Assembly (NCBI RefSeq): GCF_000615975.1
Contig: NZ_BAMP01000016.1
Location: forward strand, 1 to 62,892
Origin: Nitratireductor aquibiodomus NL21 = JCM 21793
GTDB taxonomy: Bacteria; Pseudomonadota; Alphaproteobacteria; Rhizobiales; Rhizobiaceae
DNA: 62,892 nucleotides
Direction: 5' to 3'
Part shown: positions 1 through 8,816 of the stretch, piece after piece
Position numbering within the stretch: position 1 is the stretch's first letter
Layout: every line of letters begins with the position of its first letter
Translations under genes and position numbers: made by a program
Notes under the pieces: generated by a model
Database searches by the model: none
What the model saw: the letters and a program-made list of their open reading frames with translations, nothing else
Told to the model about the DNA's origin: nothing

Positions 1-123
1 CTGCCGACCGGCAGGCCGAAGCGCAGAAACTCGCCCGCCGATCTCGCGCGCCTGCGTGAGCATCTGCGGATCGCCAACGCACCCCGGCAGCGGCAGGACC
101 AACCCACCGCCGCCGACCACTGA
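1..123 (+). CDS. 3' end of an unrecognised protein (cut by window start)
   Basis: Reading from base 1 gives 40 codons that end at TGA (121-123), with an Arg/Pro-rich, hydrophilic tail finishing ...QPTAADH. Third codon positions are mostly G or C (about 34 of 40), higher than in the other frames, which is why I prefer this frame. A competing frame stops at 57. The stop lies 44 bases before the hexosaminidase start, so co-transcription is plausible. The fragment is too short for a family assignment. Confidence 0.4.
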   Translation: MPTGRPKRRNSPADLARLREHLRIANAPRQRQDQPTAADH

Positions 124-167
124 AATCCATCAATCCAAGCATTCTTTTTCTTTCGGGAGGAATACTG

Positions 168-2099
168 ATGCCGAACAGCCATGCCTGCCGCCTGCTGACC
201 AATTGGGACGCGGAGCGCCGCGTGATCGAGCTGAAGCTCGAAATGACCGAAGGCGCCCCCATCAGCGGCGCGCAGCTCGCCACCACCTCGCTCTTCCGCA
301 TTCATCCCGACTGCGAGATCGAGGGGGCAACGCTTGCCGACCAGCTCTCGAACTATCACGTGTTCCTCCAGCCGAAGGGCGCAGTGCTTGCGCCAGGTGA
401 AAGCTGGGTTATTCGAGCAGACCGGCTGAGCCACGTGCTGCGCCATTACACCTATGGCCCCAAGAGCGCGCATCTCATTCTGAAAGACGGAACCACCTGC
501 CCCGTGGAGGTCGAACCGATGACGCTGAATGGCGTTCCCGGCGAACCGAACTGGGAAAAACTCGAGCCGACCGCACTGCCGGAAGGGGCGGCTCCCGTAT
601 CCGTCATTCCCGCACCGCTGGATGTGCAGGTGGATGGCCGGCGCGACACGGCGCAGCCCTTGGTGCCCGCAGCGGAAGCATCGCTTACCGCGCAGAAGGC
701 ATTTTCGGCGGTGCGCGCGCTTGCCGGCAGGCTGTTTGCCGATGAGGAGCCCCTTTTCGGTCATGGCGCCGGCCATGTGGTTGCAACGGCGGAGGATCCG
801 GGTCTCCCCGACGGCGGTTACGAAATCGCCTTCGATGCGGAAGGCATCGCGCTCACCGCCGGCGATGAAAACGGCTTTCGCCACGGTTTCATCACGCTGG
901 GCCAGATGCTGCGCGGCGCGCGGCTGCGGCCTGACGAATTTACCCTGCCGGAAACCGGGATTGTGCGCGACAGACCGCGGTTCGGCTGGCGGGGCGCCCA
1001 TCTCGATGTCGCCCGCCAGTTCTATGTCATGCAGGATCTCGTCGATTTTCTCGACTGCCTTGCCTGGAACAAGCTCAACCATTTCCACATGCACCTGAAC
1101 GATGACGAGGCCTGGCGTCTGGAAGTTCCCGGCTGGCCGGCGCTGACGGCGCGAACCGCTTTTCGCGGTGGCGACGAGCTTCTCCCGCCTCTTCTGGGCA
1201 CGCCTTCCGAGCGTTCGGGCGGATTCTACACCGGCGACGACATTCGCGCGCTGGTGGCCCATGCTGCGGGGCTTGGCATCGAGATCATTCCGGAAATCGA
1301 CATCCCCGGACATTGCTATTGTGTGCTGCGCGCGCTGCCCCAGCTTTGCGATCCGGGTGAGAACCGCATCTATTACCGCTCGGTGCAGTACTTCCCGAAC
1401 AACGCGCTCAACCCGGCCGTCGATGCGACCTGGAATTTCCTTGGCGATGTGTTCGATACGCTGGTGGAGCTGTTTCCCGCACGGTACATCCATGCCGGCG
1501 CAGACGAAGTTGCCGAGGGTGCCTGGCTGGAATCGCCGCTCGCCCGCGCGCTGGGCGAAAAACTGTTCGGCAAGGTCGAGACCTTCTCGCTGCAATCCTA
1601 CTTCCTCAAGCGCGTGCAGGAGATGCTGCGCGAGCGCGGACGCGATATCGCAGTCTGGGAAGAAGGTGCGCTTGGCGGCGGGCTCGAAGTGGAGGGCGCG
1701 CTGCTTGTCGCGTGGAAGGAATCGAAGAGCGGACGCGCTCTGGCAGAACAGGGCTATCGGGTGGTGCTGGCACCGGCCCAGCATTATTACCTCGACATTG
1801 CCCGTTCGACTGAATGGTGGGAACCCGGCGCAAGCTGGGCCGGAACCGTGACGCTGCGCGACGCCTACGACTATGAACCGGGCGGCGACTGGCCGGAAGA
1901 GCTGAAAAGCCAGCTTACGGGTGTGCAAACGTGCTTGTGGTCAGAGAATCTGGCCACGCCCGGCCTCTTCGCCCATCTGGTCTACCCGCGCATCTCCGCC
2001 ATGGCGGAAACGGCGTGGTCGGCAAGCGAGCGTAAGGATTTCGACCGGTTCCGGGCGATCCAGGATCTGATGCCCATCTCGCACCGGACCGTGGTCTGA
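168..2099 (+). CDS. beta-N-acetylhexosaminidase, glycoside hydrolase family 20
   Basis: A 643-residue enzyme that removes terminal N-acetyl-hexosamine residues, for example from chitooligosaccharides. Seen in the sequence: the GH20 motif HMHLNDDE at residues 307-314, IPEIDIPGH further on, and the catalytic pair inside HAGADEV (442-448, Asp446-Glu447), where Asp orients the substrate acetamido group and Glu is the acid/base in this family. About 270 residues precede the catalytic barrel, the usual place of the GH20b-type domain. No signal peptide is visible, so it is probably cytoplasmic and acts on imported oligosaccharides. The start is set by a strong Shine-Dalgarno GGGAGGA about 8 bases upstream. 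It lies tail-to-tail with the ABC transporter cluster, separated by a long palindrome; whether that transporter carries its substrate is not shown. Confidence 0.93.
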   Translation: MPNSHACRLLTNWDAERRVIELKLEMTEGAPISGAQLATTSLFRIHPDCEIEGATLADQLSNYHVFLQPKGAVLAPGESWVIRADRLSHVLRHYTYGPKSAHLILKDGTTCPVEVEPMTLNGVPGEPNWEKLEPTALPEGAAPVSVIPAPLDVQVDGRRDTAQPLVPAAEASLTAQKAFSAVRALAGRLFADEEPLFGHGAGHVVATAEDPGLPDGGYEIAFDAEGIALTAGDENGFRHGFITLGQMLRGARLRPDEFTLPETGIVRDRPRFGWRGAHLDVARQFYVMQDLVDFLDCLAWNKLNHFHMHLNDDEAWRLEVPGWPALTARTAFRGGDELLPPLLGTPSERSGGFYTGDDIRALVAHAAGLGIEIIPEIDIPGHCYCVLRALPQLCDPGENRIYYRSVQYFPNNALNPAVDATWNFLGDVFDTLVELFPARYIHAGADEVAEGAWLESPLARALGEKLFGKVETFSLQSYFLKRVQEMLRERGRDIAVWEEGALGGGLEVEGALLVAWKESKSGRALAEQGYRVVLAPAQHYYLDIARSTEWWEPGASWAGTVTLRDAYDYEPGGDWPEELKSQLTGVQTCLWSENLATPGLFAHLVYPRISAMAETAWSASERKDFDRFRAIQDLMPISHRTVV

Positions 2100-2106
2100 C
2101 GATCAT

Positions 2107-2143
2107 CCGCCCTCATGGTTCGACAGGCTGACCATGAGGGCGG
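2107..2143. repeat. long palindrome (REP-like or bidirectional terminator)
   Basis: CCGCCCTCATGGT (2107-2119) pairs perfectly with ACCATGAGGGCGG (2131-2143): a 13-bp stem around an 11-base loop. It lies between two convergent genes. No T-run follows on either side, so it resembles the dispersed intergenic palindromes common in rhizobia more than a classic intrinsic terminator. Only one copy is seen in this window. Confidence 0.6.
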
Positions 2144-2151
2144 AAATAGTG

Positions 2152-2652
2152 TCAGCCCTGCAACTGGCGGCTGGCGAGATAGGCGGCCTTTGCCGGCACC
2201 GAGAGCCAGGCCTGCGCAAGCGCCACGCGCTCGGACGTGTAGTGATGCTCGACATCGAGCATGTTGACGGTACCGACCAGCGTGTCGCCCAGCACCACCG
2301 GCAGGTTGATGACTGAACCGCAGCCGAGCTTGCCGATCAGCGTGGCGTCAGGGAACACCGTGTCGATGTCGGCCAGCGTGTTGGCGACGAAGCATTCGCG
2401 CTTCTTGTGCACGGTCTCGAACCAGCGGTCATAGTGGATCGGCTTGGTGCCGGACACCGGATATTCTTCCGGATGCGAGGTGTAGGAACGGCTTGCCGTT
2501 TCCGTCTTCATGTCGGCGGTCATGAAGGTGAACAGCTTCGTGCCGACCACGGCACGCGTCAGCTCCAAAAGCGCGTCGAAAGGGGCATCCGGGGTCGTGG
2601 CGCGTGAAAGCGCTCGGTCGAATTCGGCCAGCGGGCCGGTGTAGTCGGTCAT
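2152..2652 (-). CDS. GAF domain-containing protein
   Basis: 166 residues that look like a single stand-alone GAF domain, with the core LGCGSVINLPVVLGDTLVGT followed by VNMLDVEHHYT. GAF domains bind small ligands or sense redox and nucleotides; this version has no attached output domain. It is the last gene of the minus-strand ABC transporter operon, 12 bases after the ATPase gene, so it is likely co-expressed with peptide uptake. Proteins of this kind often accompany dpp/opp-type clusters in rhizobia, but its role there is unknown to me. The ribosome-binding site is weak (AGAGA). Confidence 0.75.
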   Translation of the reverse strand: MTDYTGPLAEFDRALSRATTPDAPFDALLELTRAVVGTKLFTFMTADMKTETASRSYTSHPEEYPVSGTKPIHYDRWFETVHKKRECFVANTLADIDTVFPDATLIGKLGCGSVINLPVVLGDTLVGTVNMLDVEHHYTSERVALAQAWLSVPAKAAYLASRQLQG

Positions 2653-2664
2653 TTTCAGTCTCTG

Positions 2665-3417
2665 TTATGCGGGTTGGAGCGTGCCGCCGCTGGCGGCGTA
2701 GAGTTCGCGCGAATAGGGATCGGAAAGCCGACCCGTCTTCAACGCATCCACCTCTGCGATCTCGACAACACGGCCATGACGCATGACCGCCATCCGGTCG
2801 CAGAGGAAGGAGACCACGGGCAGGTTGTGGGTCACCATCAGATAGGTGAGCCCCTGCTCGCGGCGCAGCTTCTTCAGAAGGTTGAGGATTTCCGCCTGCA
2901 CCGACACGTCGAGCGCCGAGGTGGGCTCGTCGAGCAGCATCACGCGCGGCTCCAGCATCAGCGCACGGGCAATCGCCACGCGCTGCCGCTGGCCGCCCGA
3001 AAGCTGGTGCGGAAAGCGGAAGCGGAAACGCTGGTCGAGACCGACCGCGTCGAGCATGTCCTTCACGCGCGTGTCGCGCCCGCCGATGCCGTGCACGGCA
3101 AGCGGCTCGGCCAGGCAGTCATCCACCGTCTTGCGCGGATGCAGCGATCCGTACGGATCCTGAAACACCATCTGGCAGGTTTTTGCGAACGCCCGGTCCG
3201 GCGCATGGCCGCGCGGCTTTCCCAGCACCGAGATCCTGCCGGTCCAGTCGGGCGCAAGCCCGCTGATCGCCTTCAGGATGGTCGATTTGCCGGAGCCCGA
3301 TTCGCCCACCAGCGCGAAGCTCTCGCCCTCGGCCACCGAGAAATTCACATCGAACACCACCGGCGTCTTGCCGTAGCTGATCGACAGGCTTTCGAGATGA
3401 ATTGCGGCGTTCTTCAT
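2665..3417 (-). CDS. oligopeptide/dipeptide ABC transporter ATPase (DppF/OppF type)
   Basis: A 250-residue ABC ATPase with Walker [10 protein letters not shown] (residues 38-46), signature LSGGQRQR and Walker [13 protein letters not shown]. It powers a peptide/nickel/opine-family (PepT) importer, as the second of two nucleotide-binding subunits. The start codon overlaps the 3' end of the upstream ATPase gene by 4 bases (ATGA), indicating translational coupling. It is shorter than many OppF proteins (about 320 residues) because the usual C-terminal oligopeptide-specific extension is mostly missing. Confidence 0.92.
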   Translation of the reverse strand: MKNAAIHLESLSISYGKTPVVFDVNFSVAEGESFALVGESGSGKSTILKAISGLAPDWTGRISVLGKPRGHAPDRAFAKTCQMVFQDPYGSLHPRKTVDDCLAEPLAVHGIGGRDTRVKDMLDAVGLDQRFRFRFPHQLSGGQRQRVAIARALMLEPRVMLLDEPTSALDVSVQAEILNLLKKLRREQGLTYLMVTHNLPVVSFLCDRMAVMRHGRVVEIAEVDALKTGRLSDPYSRELYAASGGTLQPA

Positions 3418-4259
3418 GTACCCGCTCCCGTGGTCCAGGTGCTGCGGTCGAGCACCGGCAGTTCGTCGCGGTTCTCGTCCATGCGCGGCATGGCCGCAAG
3501 AAGCCCCCTCGTATAGGGGTGCGTCGCCTTGTTAAGGTCGCTGGCCTTGCACGATTCAACGATCTCGCCGCTGTTCATCACGAGGATGCGGTCGCAATAG
3601 CGCGAGACGAGGTTCAGATCGTGGCTGATGAGGATCAGCCCCATGCCCTTGCCGGTCACCAGATCGTCGATGATGTCGAGCACCTGCGCCTGCACCGAAA
3701 CGTCGAGCGCCGAAGTCGGCTCGTCGGCGATCAGAAGGTCGGGCTCGGGGATGAGCATCATGGCGATCATGACGCGCTGGCCCATGCCGCCCGAAACCTC
3801 GTGCGGATAGAGGTTCGCCACACGCTCCGGCTCGTTGATGCGCACGGCTTCCAGCATGGAAAGCACCCGCGCCTTCAATTCGCTGCGCGGCAGCTTTTTG
3901 TGAGTGAGCAGCGCCTCGCCGATCTGCTCGCCGATGGTCATCACCGGGTTCAGCGAAAACTTCGGGTCCTGCATCACCATGGAGATGCGCGCGCCGCGAA
4001 GCTCGCGCATCTGCCGTTCGCTCTGCGCCAGAAGGTCGATGCCATCGAAGGTCATCCGGTCCGCCGTCACGCGGCCCGGCTTGCGGATGAGCCGCAGGAT
4101 GGACCGGCCCGTCATCGACTTGCCGGAACCGGATTCGCCGACGATGCCCAGACGCTCACGGCCAAGCGAGAATGAAATGCCCTTCACCACGTCGACCGGT
4201 CCGCGGGATGTGGGGAAAGTGACGGTCAGGTTTTCGATTTCAAGCAGCGGTGCACTCAT
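3414..4259 (-). CDS. oligopeptide/dipeptide ABC transporter ATPase (DppD/OppD type)
   Basis: 281 residues with Walker [10 protein letters not shown], a signature in the variant form VSGGMGQRVMIA and Walker [13 protein letters not shown]. This is the first ATP-binding subunit of the peptide importer, paired with the ATPase at 2665-3417. It overlaps the permease gene upstream by 4 bases and the second ATPase downstream by 4 bases, so the four transporter genes form one tightly coupled operon. The M-for-Q change in the signature (SGGMGQ) is common in this subunit type. Confidence 0.92.
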   Translation of the reverse strand: MSAPLLEIENLTVTFPTSRGPVDVVKGISFSLGRERLGIVGESGSGKSMTGRSILRLIRKPGRVTADRMTFDGIDLLAQSERQMRELRGARISMVMQDPKFSLNPVMTIGEQIGEALLTHKKLPRSELKARVLSMLEAVRINEPERVANLYPHEVSGGMGQRVMIAMMLIPEPDLLIADEPTSALDVSVQAQVLDIIDDLVTGKGMGLILISHDLNLVSRYCDRILVMNSGEIVESCKASDLNKATHPYTRGLLAAMPRMDENRDELPVLDRSTWTTGAGT

Positions 4260-5152
4260 TGCTTTTCTCCCTGCTTGGGATCGAGCACGTCACGCAGGCC
4301 ATCGCCCAGGAAGCAGAAGCCGAGGCTGACGAGAATGATCGCAAAACCCGGCATGGTGGCGACCCACCACTGATCGAGGATGAAGTTGCGCCCGCGCGAG
4401 ATCATCGCGCCCCATTCAGGCAAAGGCGGCTGCGCGCCGAGGCCGAGGAAGCCGAGGCCGGCGGCGGTGAGGATGATGCCCGCCATGTCGAGCGTCACGC
4501 GCACGATGGTCGAGGACGCGCAGAGCGGCAGAACGTGACGCAGGATGACCCGCGTCGCCGAAGCACCCTGCAGCCTGACCGCCGAGATGAATTCCGAATC
4601 CCGGAAGGTGATCGTCTCGGCGCGAGCGATGCGCGCATAGACCGGCCATGCGGTGATGGCGATGGCGATGATGGCGTTTTCGATGCCGGGCCCCAGTGCT
4701 GCCACGAAGGCAAGCGCCAGAATGAGCTTCGGCATCGACAGGAAGATGTCGGTCACGCCCATCAGGACGCGGTCGACCCAGCCGCCGAAATAGCCGGACA
4801 CCGCACCGACCACAAGGCCGATGGGGGCGGCGATGACGGCCACCATGGTGACGATCAGAAGCGTGATGCGCGCACCGTAGACGACGCGCGAATAGATGTC
4901 GCGGCCAAGCTCATCCGTGCCCATCCAGTGTTCGGCGGAGGGCGGCATGAGGCGGTTTGCGAGATCCTGCCCAACGGGGGAGTAGGGCGCAATCAGCGGT
5001 GCGAAGATCGCCATGACGACCAGCACCAGCACGATCAGCGCGCCGACAACGGCGAGCGGGTTGCGCAACAGCGCGGTCCAGACGCGCCATGCGCGGCCCA
5101 GATTGGCCTGCAGGCGCGAGGCAGGCGAATCGTCGAGAAGCCAGTCAATCAT
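4256..5152 (-). CDS. peptide ABC transporter permease (DppC/OppC type)
   Basis: A 298-residue inner-membrane permease. The N-terminal helix (LAVVGALIVLVLVVMAIFAP) is followed by a periplasmic loop with HWMGTDELGRDIYSRVVYG, which is typical of OppC/DppC, then about five more membrane helices and an EAA-type cytoplasmic loop near RLQGASATRVILRHVLP that should contact the ATPases. The gene overlaps both neighbours by 4 bases. Confidence 0.93.
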   Translation of the reverse strand: MIDWLLDDSPASRLQANLGRAWRVWTALLRNPLAVVGALIVLVLVVMAIFAPLIAPYSPVGQDLANRLMPPSAEHWMGTDELGRDIYSRVVYGARITLLIVTMVAVIAAPIGLVVGAVSGYFGGWVDRVLMGVTDIFLSMPKLILALAFVAALGPGIENAIIAIAITAWPVYARIARAETITFRDSEFISAVRLQGASATRVILRHVLPLCASSTIVRVTLDMAGIILTAAGLGFLGLGAQPPLPEWGAMISRGRNFILDQWWVATMPGFAIILVSLGFCFLGDGLRDVLDPKQGEKQ

Positions 5153-6225
5153 CGGCGTGCCCTCGGGTCGAGGATGCGGTAAAGCACATCGGAAATCTTG
5201 TTGATCATGATGAAGACAGCGCCAATCACCAGCGTCGCGCCCAAAACGGCGTTCATGTCGGCGGTGAGAAGCGCGGTCGTGAGATAATTACCGATGCCCG
5301 GCCACGAGAACACGGTTTCGATCATCACCGACCCTTCCAGGAGTGCTGCATAGGACAGGCCGATCACGGTGATGAGCTGAATGCGGATCGGATAGAACGC
5401 ATGCCGCCAGATGACGCGGCGCTCCGAGACACCCTTCACGCGCGCGGTCGTCACATATTCCTGCCCGAGCTGGTCGAGCATGAAGGAGCGCGTCATGCGG
5501 GCGATATAGGCCAGCGAGAAGAAGCCGAGGATCGACGCCGGCAGCATCAGATGGTCGAGCGCGTTCCAGAAGATGTCCCACTCGCCGGCGATCACGCTGT
5601 CGACCAGATAGAGCCCGGTCACGGGATCGAGCAGGCCGTCATAGAAGATATCGACGCGGCCCGGACCGGCAACCCAGCCAAGCCCCGCATAGAAGACGGC
5701 GAGACCGACAAGGCCGAGCCAGAAGGCCGGCACCGAGTAGCCGAGCAGGCCGAGCACGCGGATCACCTGATCGATCCAGCTGCCCTGATGCGTGGCGGCG
5801 ACAACGCCCATGGGCACGCCCAAGACGACACCGATGATGATGCCGATGGTGGCCATTTCCAGCGTCGCGGGGAAGACGCGCGCCAGATCGTCGACCACCG
5901 GACGCCCGGTGGAGATCGACATGCCGAGATCGCCCGTCAGCACGTCGCCCACATAGGCGAAGAACTGCACGATAAGCGGCCGGTCGAGCCCCATGGCCTG
6001 ACGTGCTGCCTCATAGACCTCCTGTGTCGCCCGGTCGCCAACAACCGAGAGCACGGGATCGATCGGCACGACACGACCGATGAAGAAGGTGATGGCCAGA
6101 AGGCCGAGAAATGTGCCGGCGACGACGATGGCGAAACGAAAAACGCTCGCAGCGCTCTCGATCGCTCTGCCGGCCAGCATGCTGATGCGGGCGTTTGCCG
6201 CCCCGGTGGATGGTTCAAATGCCAT
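5149..6225 (-). CDS. peptide ABC transporter permease (DppB/OppB type)
   Basis: A permease of about 358 residues with six predicted membrane helices. The EAA-type loop is TARVKGVSERRVIWRHAF. The reading frame stays open upstream to 6333, but residues encoded there are Arg/Trp-rich and unlike the family. I place the start at the ATG at 6225 (MAFEPST), leaving about 50 residues before the first helix. An internal Met (MLAGRA) a little downstream is a possible alternative. It is the first gene of the dppBCDF-GAF operon and is transcribed divergently from the regulator at 6458. Confidence 0.88.
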   Translation of the reverse strand: MAFEPSTGAANARISMLAGRAIESAASVFRFAIVVAGTFLGLLAITFFIGRVVPIDPVLSVVGDRATQEVYEAARQAMGLDRPLIVQFFAYVGDVLTGDLGMSISTGRPVVDDLARVFPATLEMATIGIIIGVVLGVPMGVVAATHQGSWIDQVIRVLGLLGYSVPAFWLGLVGLAVFYAGLGWVAGPGRVDIFYDGLLDPVTGLYLVDSVIAGEWDIFWNALDHLMLPASILGFFSLAYIARMTRSFMLDQLGQEYVTTARVKGVSERRVIWRHAFYPIRIQLITVIGLSYAALLEGSVMIETVFSWPGIGNYLTTALLTADMNAVLGATLVIGAVFIMINKISDVLYRILDPRARR

Positions 6226-6457
6226 GGCTTTTTCGCTCTCTGGCCGCGGTTTCTTTGAATGGATGCCCCAAACGCGCCCCCTCTCCCCTGGCTGACCTGC
6301 AAGCCGGCGCGCGCACCACCAAGAAGCCAACATTCTGTTTTCATGCAGTTTTGCGGCGCAAAAACCCGTCTCGCGCCCTGCAAAACCTTCAAAAAAGTGC
6401 TTGGATCATACAAAAAAATCTGGTTACATCAAAAAAATTTTTGTGGGGGAAAAATCT
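6226..6457. promoter_or_regulatory. divergent promoter region with phased A-tracts
   Basis: This 232-base spacer separates the dpp-like operon (minus) from its probable regulator (plus) and is much more AT-rich near the regulator. Three A-runs (6391-6396, 6412-6418, 6431-6437) lie about 20 bases apart, the last two inside an imperfect 19-bp tandem repeat (6403-6421 and 6422-6440). Spacing of about two helical turns suggests bent DNA or stacked operator sites for the XRE regulator. No confident -35/-10 pair was identified. Confidence 0.4.
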
Positions 6458-7123
6458 TTGAGCACGCAGCCGGCCCGCGCCACACCCGATGTCGACACCA
6501 GAATCGGTGTGCTGATACGCGCCCGCCGAAAGCAGCTCGGCCTGACCCTGCAACAGCTCGGCAAGGCTTCAGGCCTCTCCGTCGGTTATCTGAGCCAGGT
6601 GGAGCGCGACAACGCCACGCCGACGCTCGGTTCGCTCGCCGGTATTGCCCGCGCGCTGGGTGTCGGGCTCGATTATTTCGTCGCCCAGCCCCGCGCCGAG
6701 GACGGGCTGACCCGTGCCGAAAGCCGCCAGCAGTTTTCAATTGCCGGCTCCTCTATCATCTATGAGCGGCTTGGGACGGAGTTTCCCGGCAGCCAGCTTT
6801 CCTCCTTCGTGTTGACGGTGCCTCCCGGCTATTCCTCGGAGACAGTGAGCCATGAGGGCGAAGAGCTGATCTACATTCTCGAAGGCACCATCACCCAGTA
6901 TCTCGACGGCGAGGAAATGGTGATGAAGGCCGGCGACAGCCTGCATTATCGCGGCAACACCCCGCATGCGTGGAAGAACACCACCGATACACCGGCCCGC
7001 CTTTTATGGACCGGCACGCTGACCGTGTTCGGCGCCAATGGCCAGGCCAACAATCGCATCGAACTGGTTTCGCCGGACAAGAGCCCCGGCAAACCCACAA
7101 GAAAAACCAAGAGCAATTCCTGA
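6458..7123 (+). CDS. XRE-family transcriptional regulator with C-terminal cupin domain
   Basis: About 221 residues. An N-terminal Cro/C1-type helix-turn-helix (IRARRKQLGLTLQQLGKASG, then LSVGYLSQVERD) is followed by a cupin sensor domain with SHEGEELIYILEG and GDSLHYRGNTPHAWKN, whose His/Glu residues are the usual metal- or ligand-binding positions. This architecture is typical of local repressors of amino-acid, polyamine or peptide genes (PuuR-like). I chose the TTG at 6458 because GGGGGA lies 7-8 bases before it; an earlier in-frame TTG at 6401 has no ribosome-binding site and adds a Lys-rich, A-tract-encoded stretch. It sits between the divergent dpp operon and the binding-protein gene, which it probably controls. 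Confidence 0.85.
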   Translation: MSTQPARATPDVDTRIGVLIRARRKQLGLTLQQLGKASGLSVGYLSQVERDNATPTLGSLAGIARALGVGLDYFVAQPRAEDGLTRAESRQQFSIAGSSIIYERLGTEFPGSQLSSFVLTVPPGYSSETVSHEGEELIYILEGTITQYLDGEEMVMKAGDSLHYRGNTPHAWKNTTDTPARLLWTGTLTVFGANGQANNRIELVSPDKSPGKPTRKTKSNS

Positions 7124-7141
7124 TCCAAAAAGGAGGAGAAC

Positions 7142-8729
7142 ATGATGAAGCTCTTCAAGACGGCGCTCCTTGCCGCCGCCCTCACCATGCCGCTGTCGCA
7201 GCAGGCATTCGCTGCAACGCCGGACAATGTGCTGGTCGTCGCGCAGAACATCGACGACATCGTCGCCATCGATCCCGCACAGGCCTATGAATTCTCGTCG
7301 GGCGAGCTGGTCACCAACATCTATGATCGCCTCGTGCAGTACGACGCTGAGGACCCGACGGTGCTCGCTCCCGGCCTCGCAGCCGAGTGGGATGCCGATG
7401 CGGAAGCAAAGACCATCACCTTCACCATGCGCGACGGCGCGACCTTCCACTCGGGCAACCCGGTGCGCGCGGAAGACGTGGCGTTTTCCTTTGCCCGCGT
7501 CATCAAGCTGAACCTCACCCCGGCCTTCATCCTCGCCCAGCTCGGCTGGACGGCGGAGAATGTGGACCAGATGGTCACCGTCGACGGCAACAAGGTTGTC
7601 GTGAAATATGAGGGCGACTTCTCGCCTGCCTTCGTGCTCAACGTGCTGGCCGCCCGCCCGGCTTCCATCGTCGACGAAAAGACGGTGATGGAGCATGAAG
7701 AAAACGGCGACATGGGCAACAAGTGGCTCAACGCCAACTCCGCCGGTTCCGGCCCGTTCAAGCTGACGGCCTACCGCCCCGGCGAACTGGTGCGCATGGG
7801 CGCCAATGCCGACTACTTCAAGGGTGCGCCGAAGGTCGAGAACGTCATCATCCGTCACGTGGCGGAAGCCGCGACCCAGCAGCTTCTGCTTCAGTCGGGC
7901 GACGTGGACATGGCCCGCAACCTGACGCCGGACCAGATCAACGGCATCAGTGCCGACAACATCAAGGTCGAGACCTATCCGCAGGCGGCCGTGCATTTCG
8001 TCTCCTTCAACCAGAAGACCGAAGCGCTGCAGCCGGAGGCCGTCTGGGAGGCCGCGCGCTACCTCGTCAACTATGAGGGCATGACCGAAAGCTTCCTCAA
8101 GGGACAGATGGAGATCCATCAGGCCTTCTGGCCGAAGGGCTTCCCCGGCTCCTATGACGAGACGCCCTACACCTACGACCCGGAAAAGGCCAAGCAGATC
8201 CTTGCCGACGCCGGTGTGGAAACGCCGATCAACGTCACGCTCGACGTCATCAACTCGACGCCGTTCACCGACATGGCGCAGTCCCTGCAGGCAAGCTTCG
8301 CGGAAGCCGGCATCAATTTCGACATCATCCCCGGCACGCTCGCAGGTCATCACCAAGTATCGCGAGCGCAGCCACGAGGCGATGCTGCTCTACTGGGGCC
8401 CGGATTTCATGGATCCGCACTCCAACGCGAAGGCCTTCGCCTATAACCGCGACAATTCCGACGACAACTACCAGGCCACCACCACATGGCGGAACGCCTG
8501 GGCCGTGCCGACGGAAATGAACGACAAGACCGCTGCGGCACTGGCCGAATCCGACGCTGACAAGCGCAACGCGATGTATGTCGAGCTGCAGAAGGAGGTG
8601 CAGGCCAAGTCGCCAATCGTCATCATGTTCCAGGCCGCCTATCAGGTCGCCATGGACAAGAAGGTGAATGGCTACGTCAACGGCGCCACCTCCGACTTCG
8701 TCTACTACCGGCTCGTCACGAAAGACTGA
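7142..8729 (+). CDS. peptide ABC transporter substrate-binding protein, family 5 (frameshifted)
   Basis: A periplasmic binding protein of about 528 residues (SBP_bac_5, DppA-like) that delivers ligand to the dpp-like permease encoded divergently. It has a clear Sec signal peptide (cleavage after AFA at residue 24) and AGGAGG just before the ATG. Family features include TFTMRDGATFHSGNPV and AEDVAFSF. The frame breaks near 8336-8345: upstream it reads ...IIPGTL, and downstream ITKYRERSHEAM continues in another frame. Removing one base (CTCGCAG to CTGCAG) restores one ORF encoding GTLQVITKYRE. Both halves are well conserved, so I suspect a base-call insertion rather than a true pseudogene. A strong terminator follows at 8747. 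Confidence 0.85.
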
Positions 8730-8746
8730 CGAACGCCGCAGCATTC

Positions 8747-8785
8747 GAGGCCGCCCCGCCAGTCGTGGCGGCCTCTCTTCTTTTC
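8747..8785 (+). terminator. intrinsic terminator after the binding-protein gene
   Basis: GAGGCCGCC (8747-8755) pairs with GGCGGCCTC (8767-8775), followed by TCTTCTTTTC. It separates the binding-protein gene from the M24 peptidase. Confidence 0.75.
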
Positions 8786-8816
8786 AAAGCGCCTCTCTCA
8801 TTTCTGGAGTTTTCCG

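Noticed and set aside
5089..6258. 389-codon open frame opposite the dppB-like permease
   Set aside because: Antisense shadow, hydrophilic and low-complexity (Asp/His/Arg-rich), overlapping a well-supported permease.
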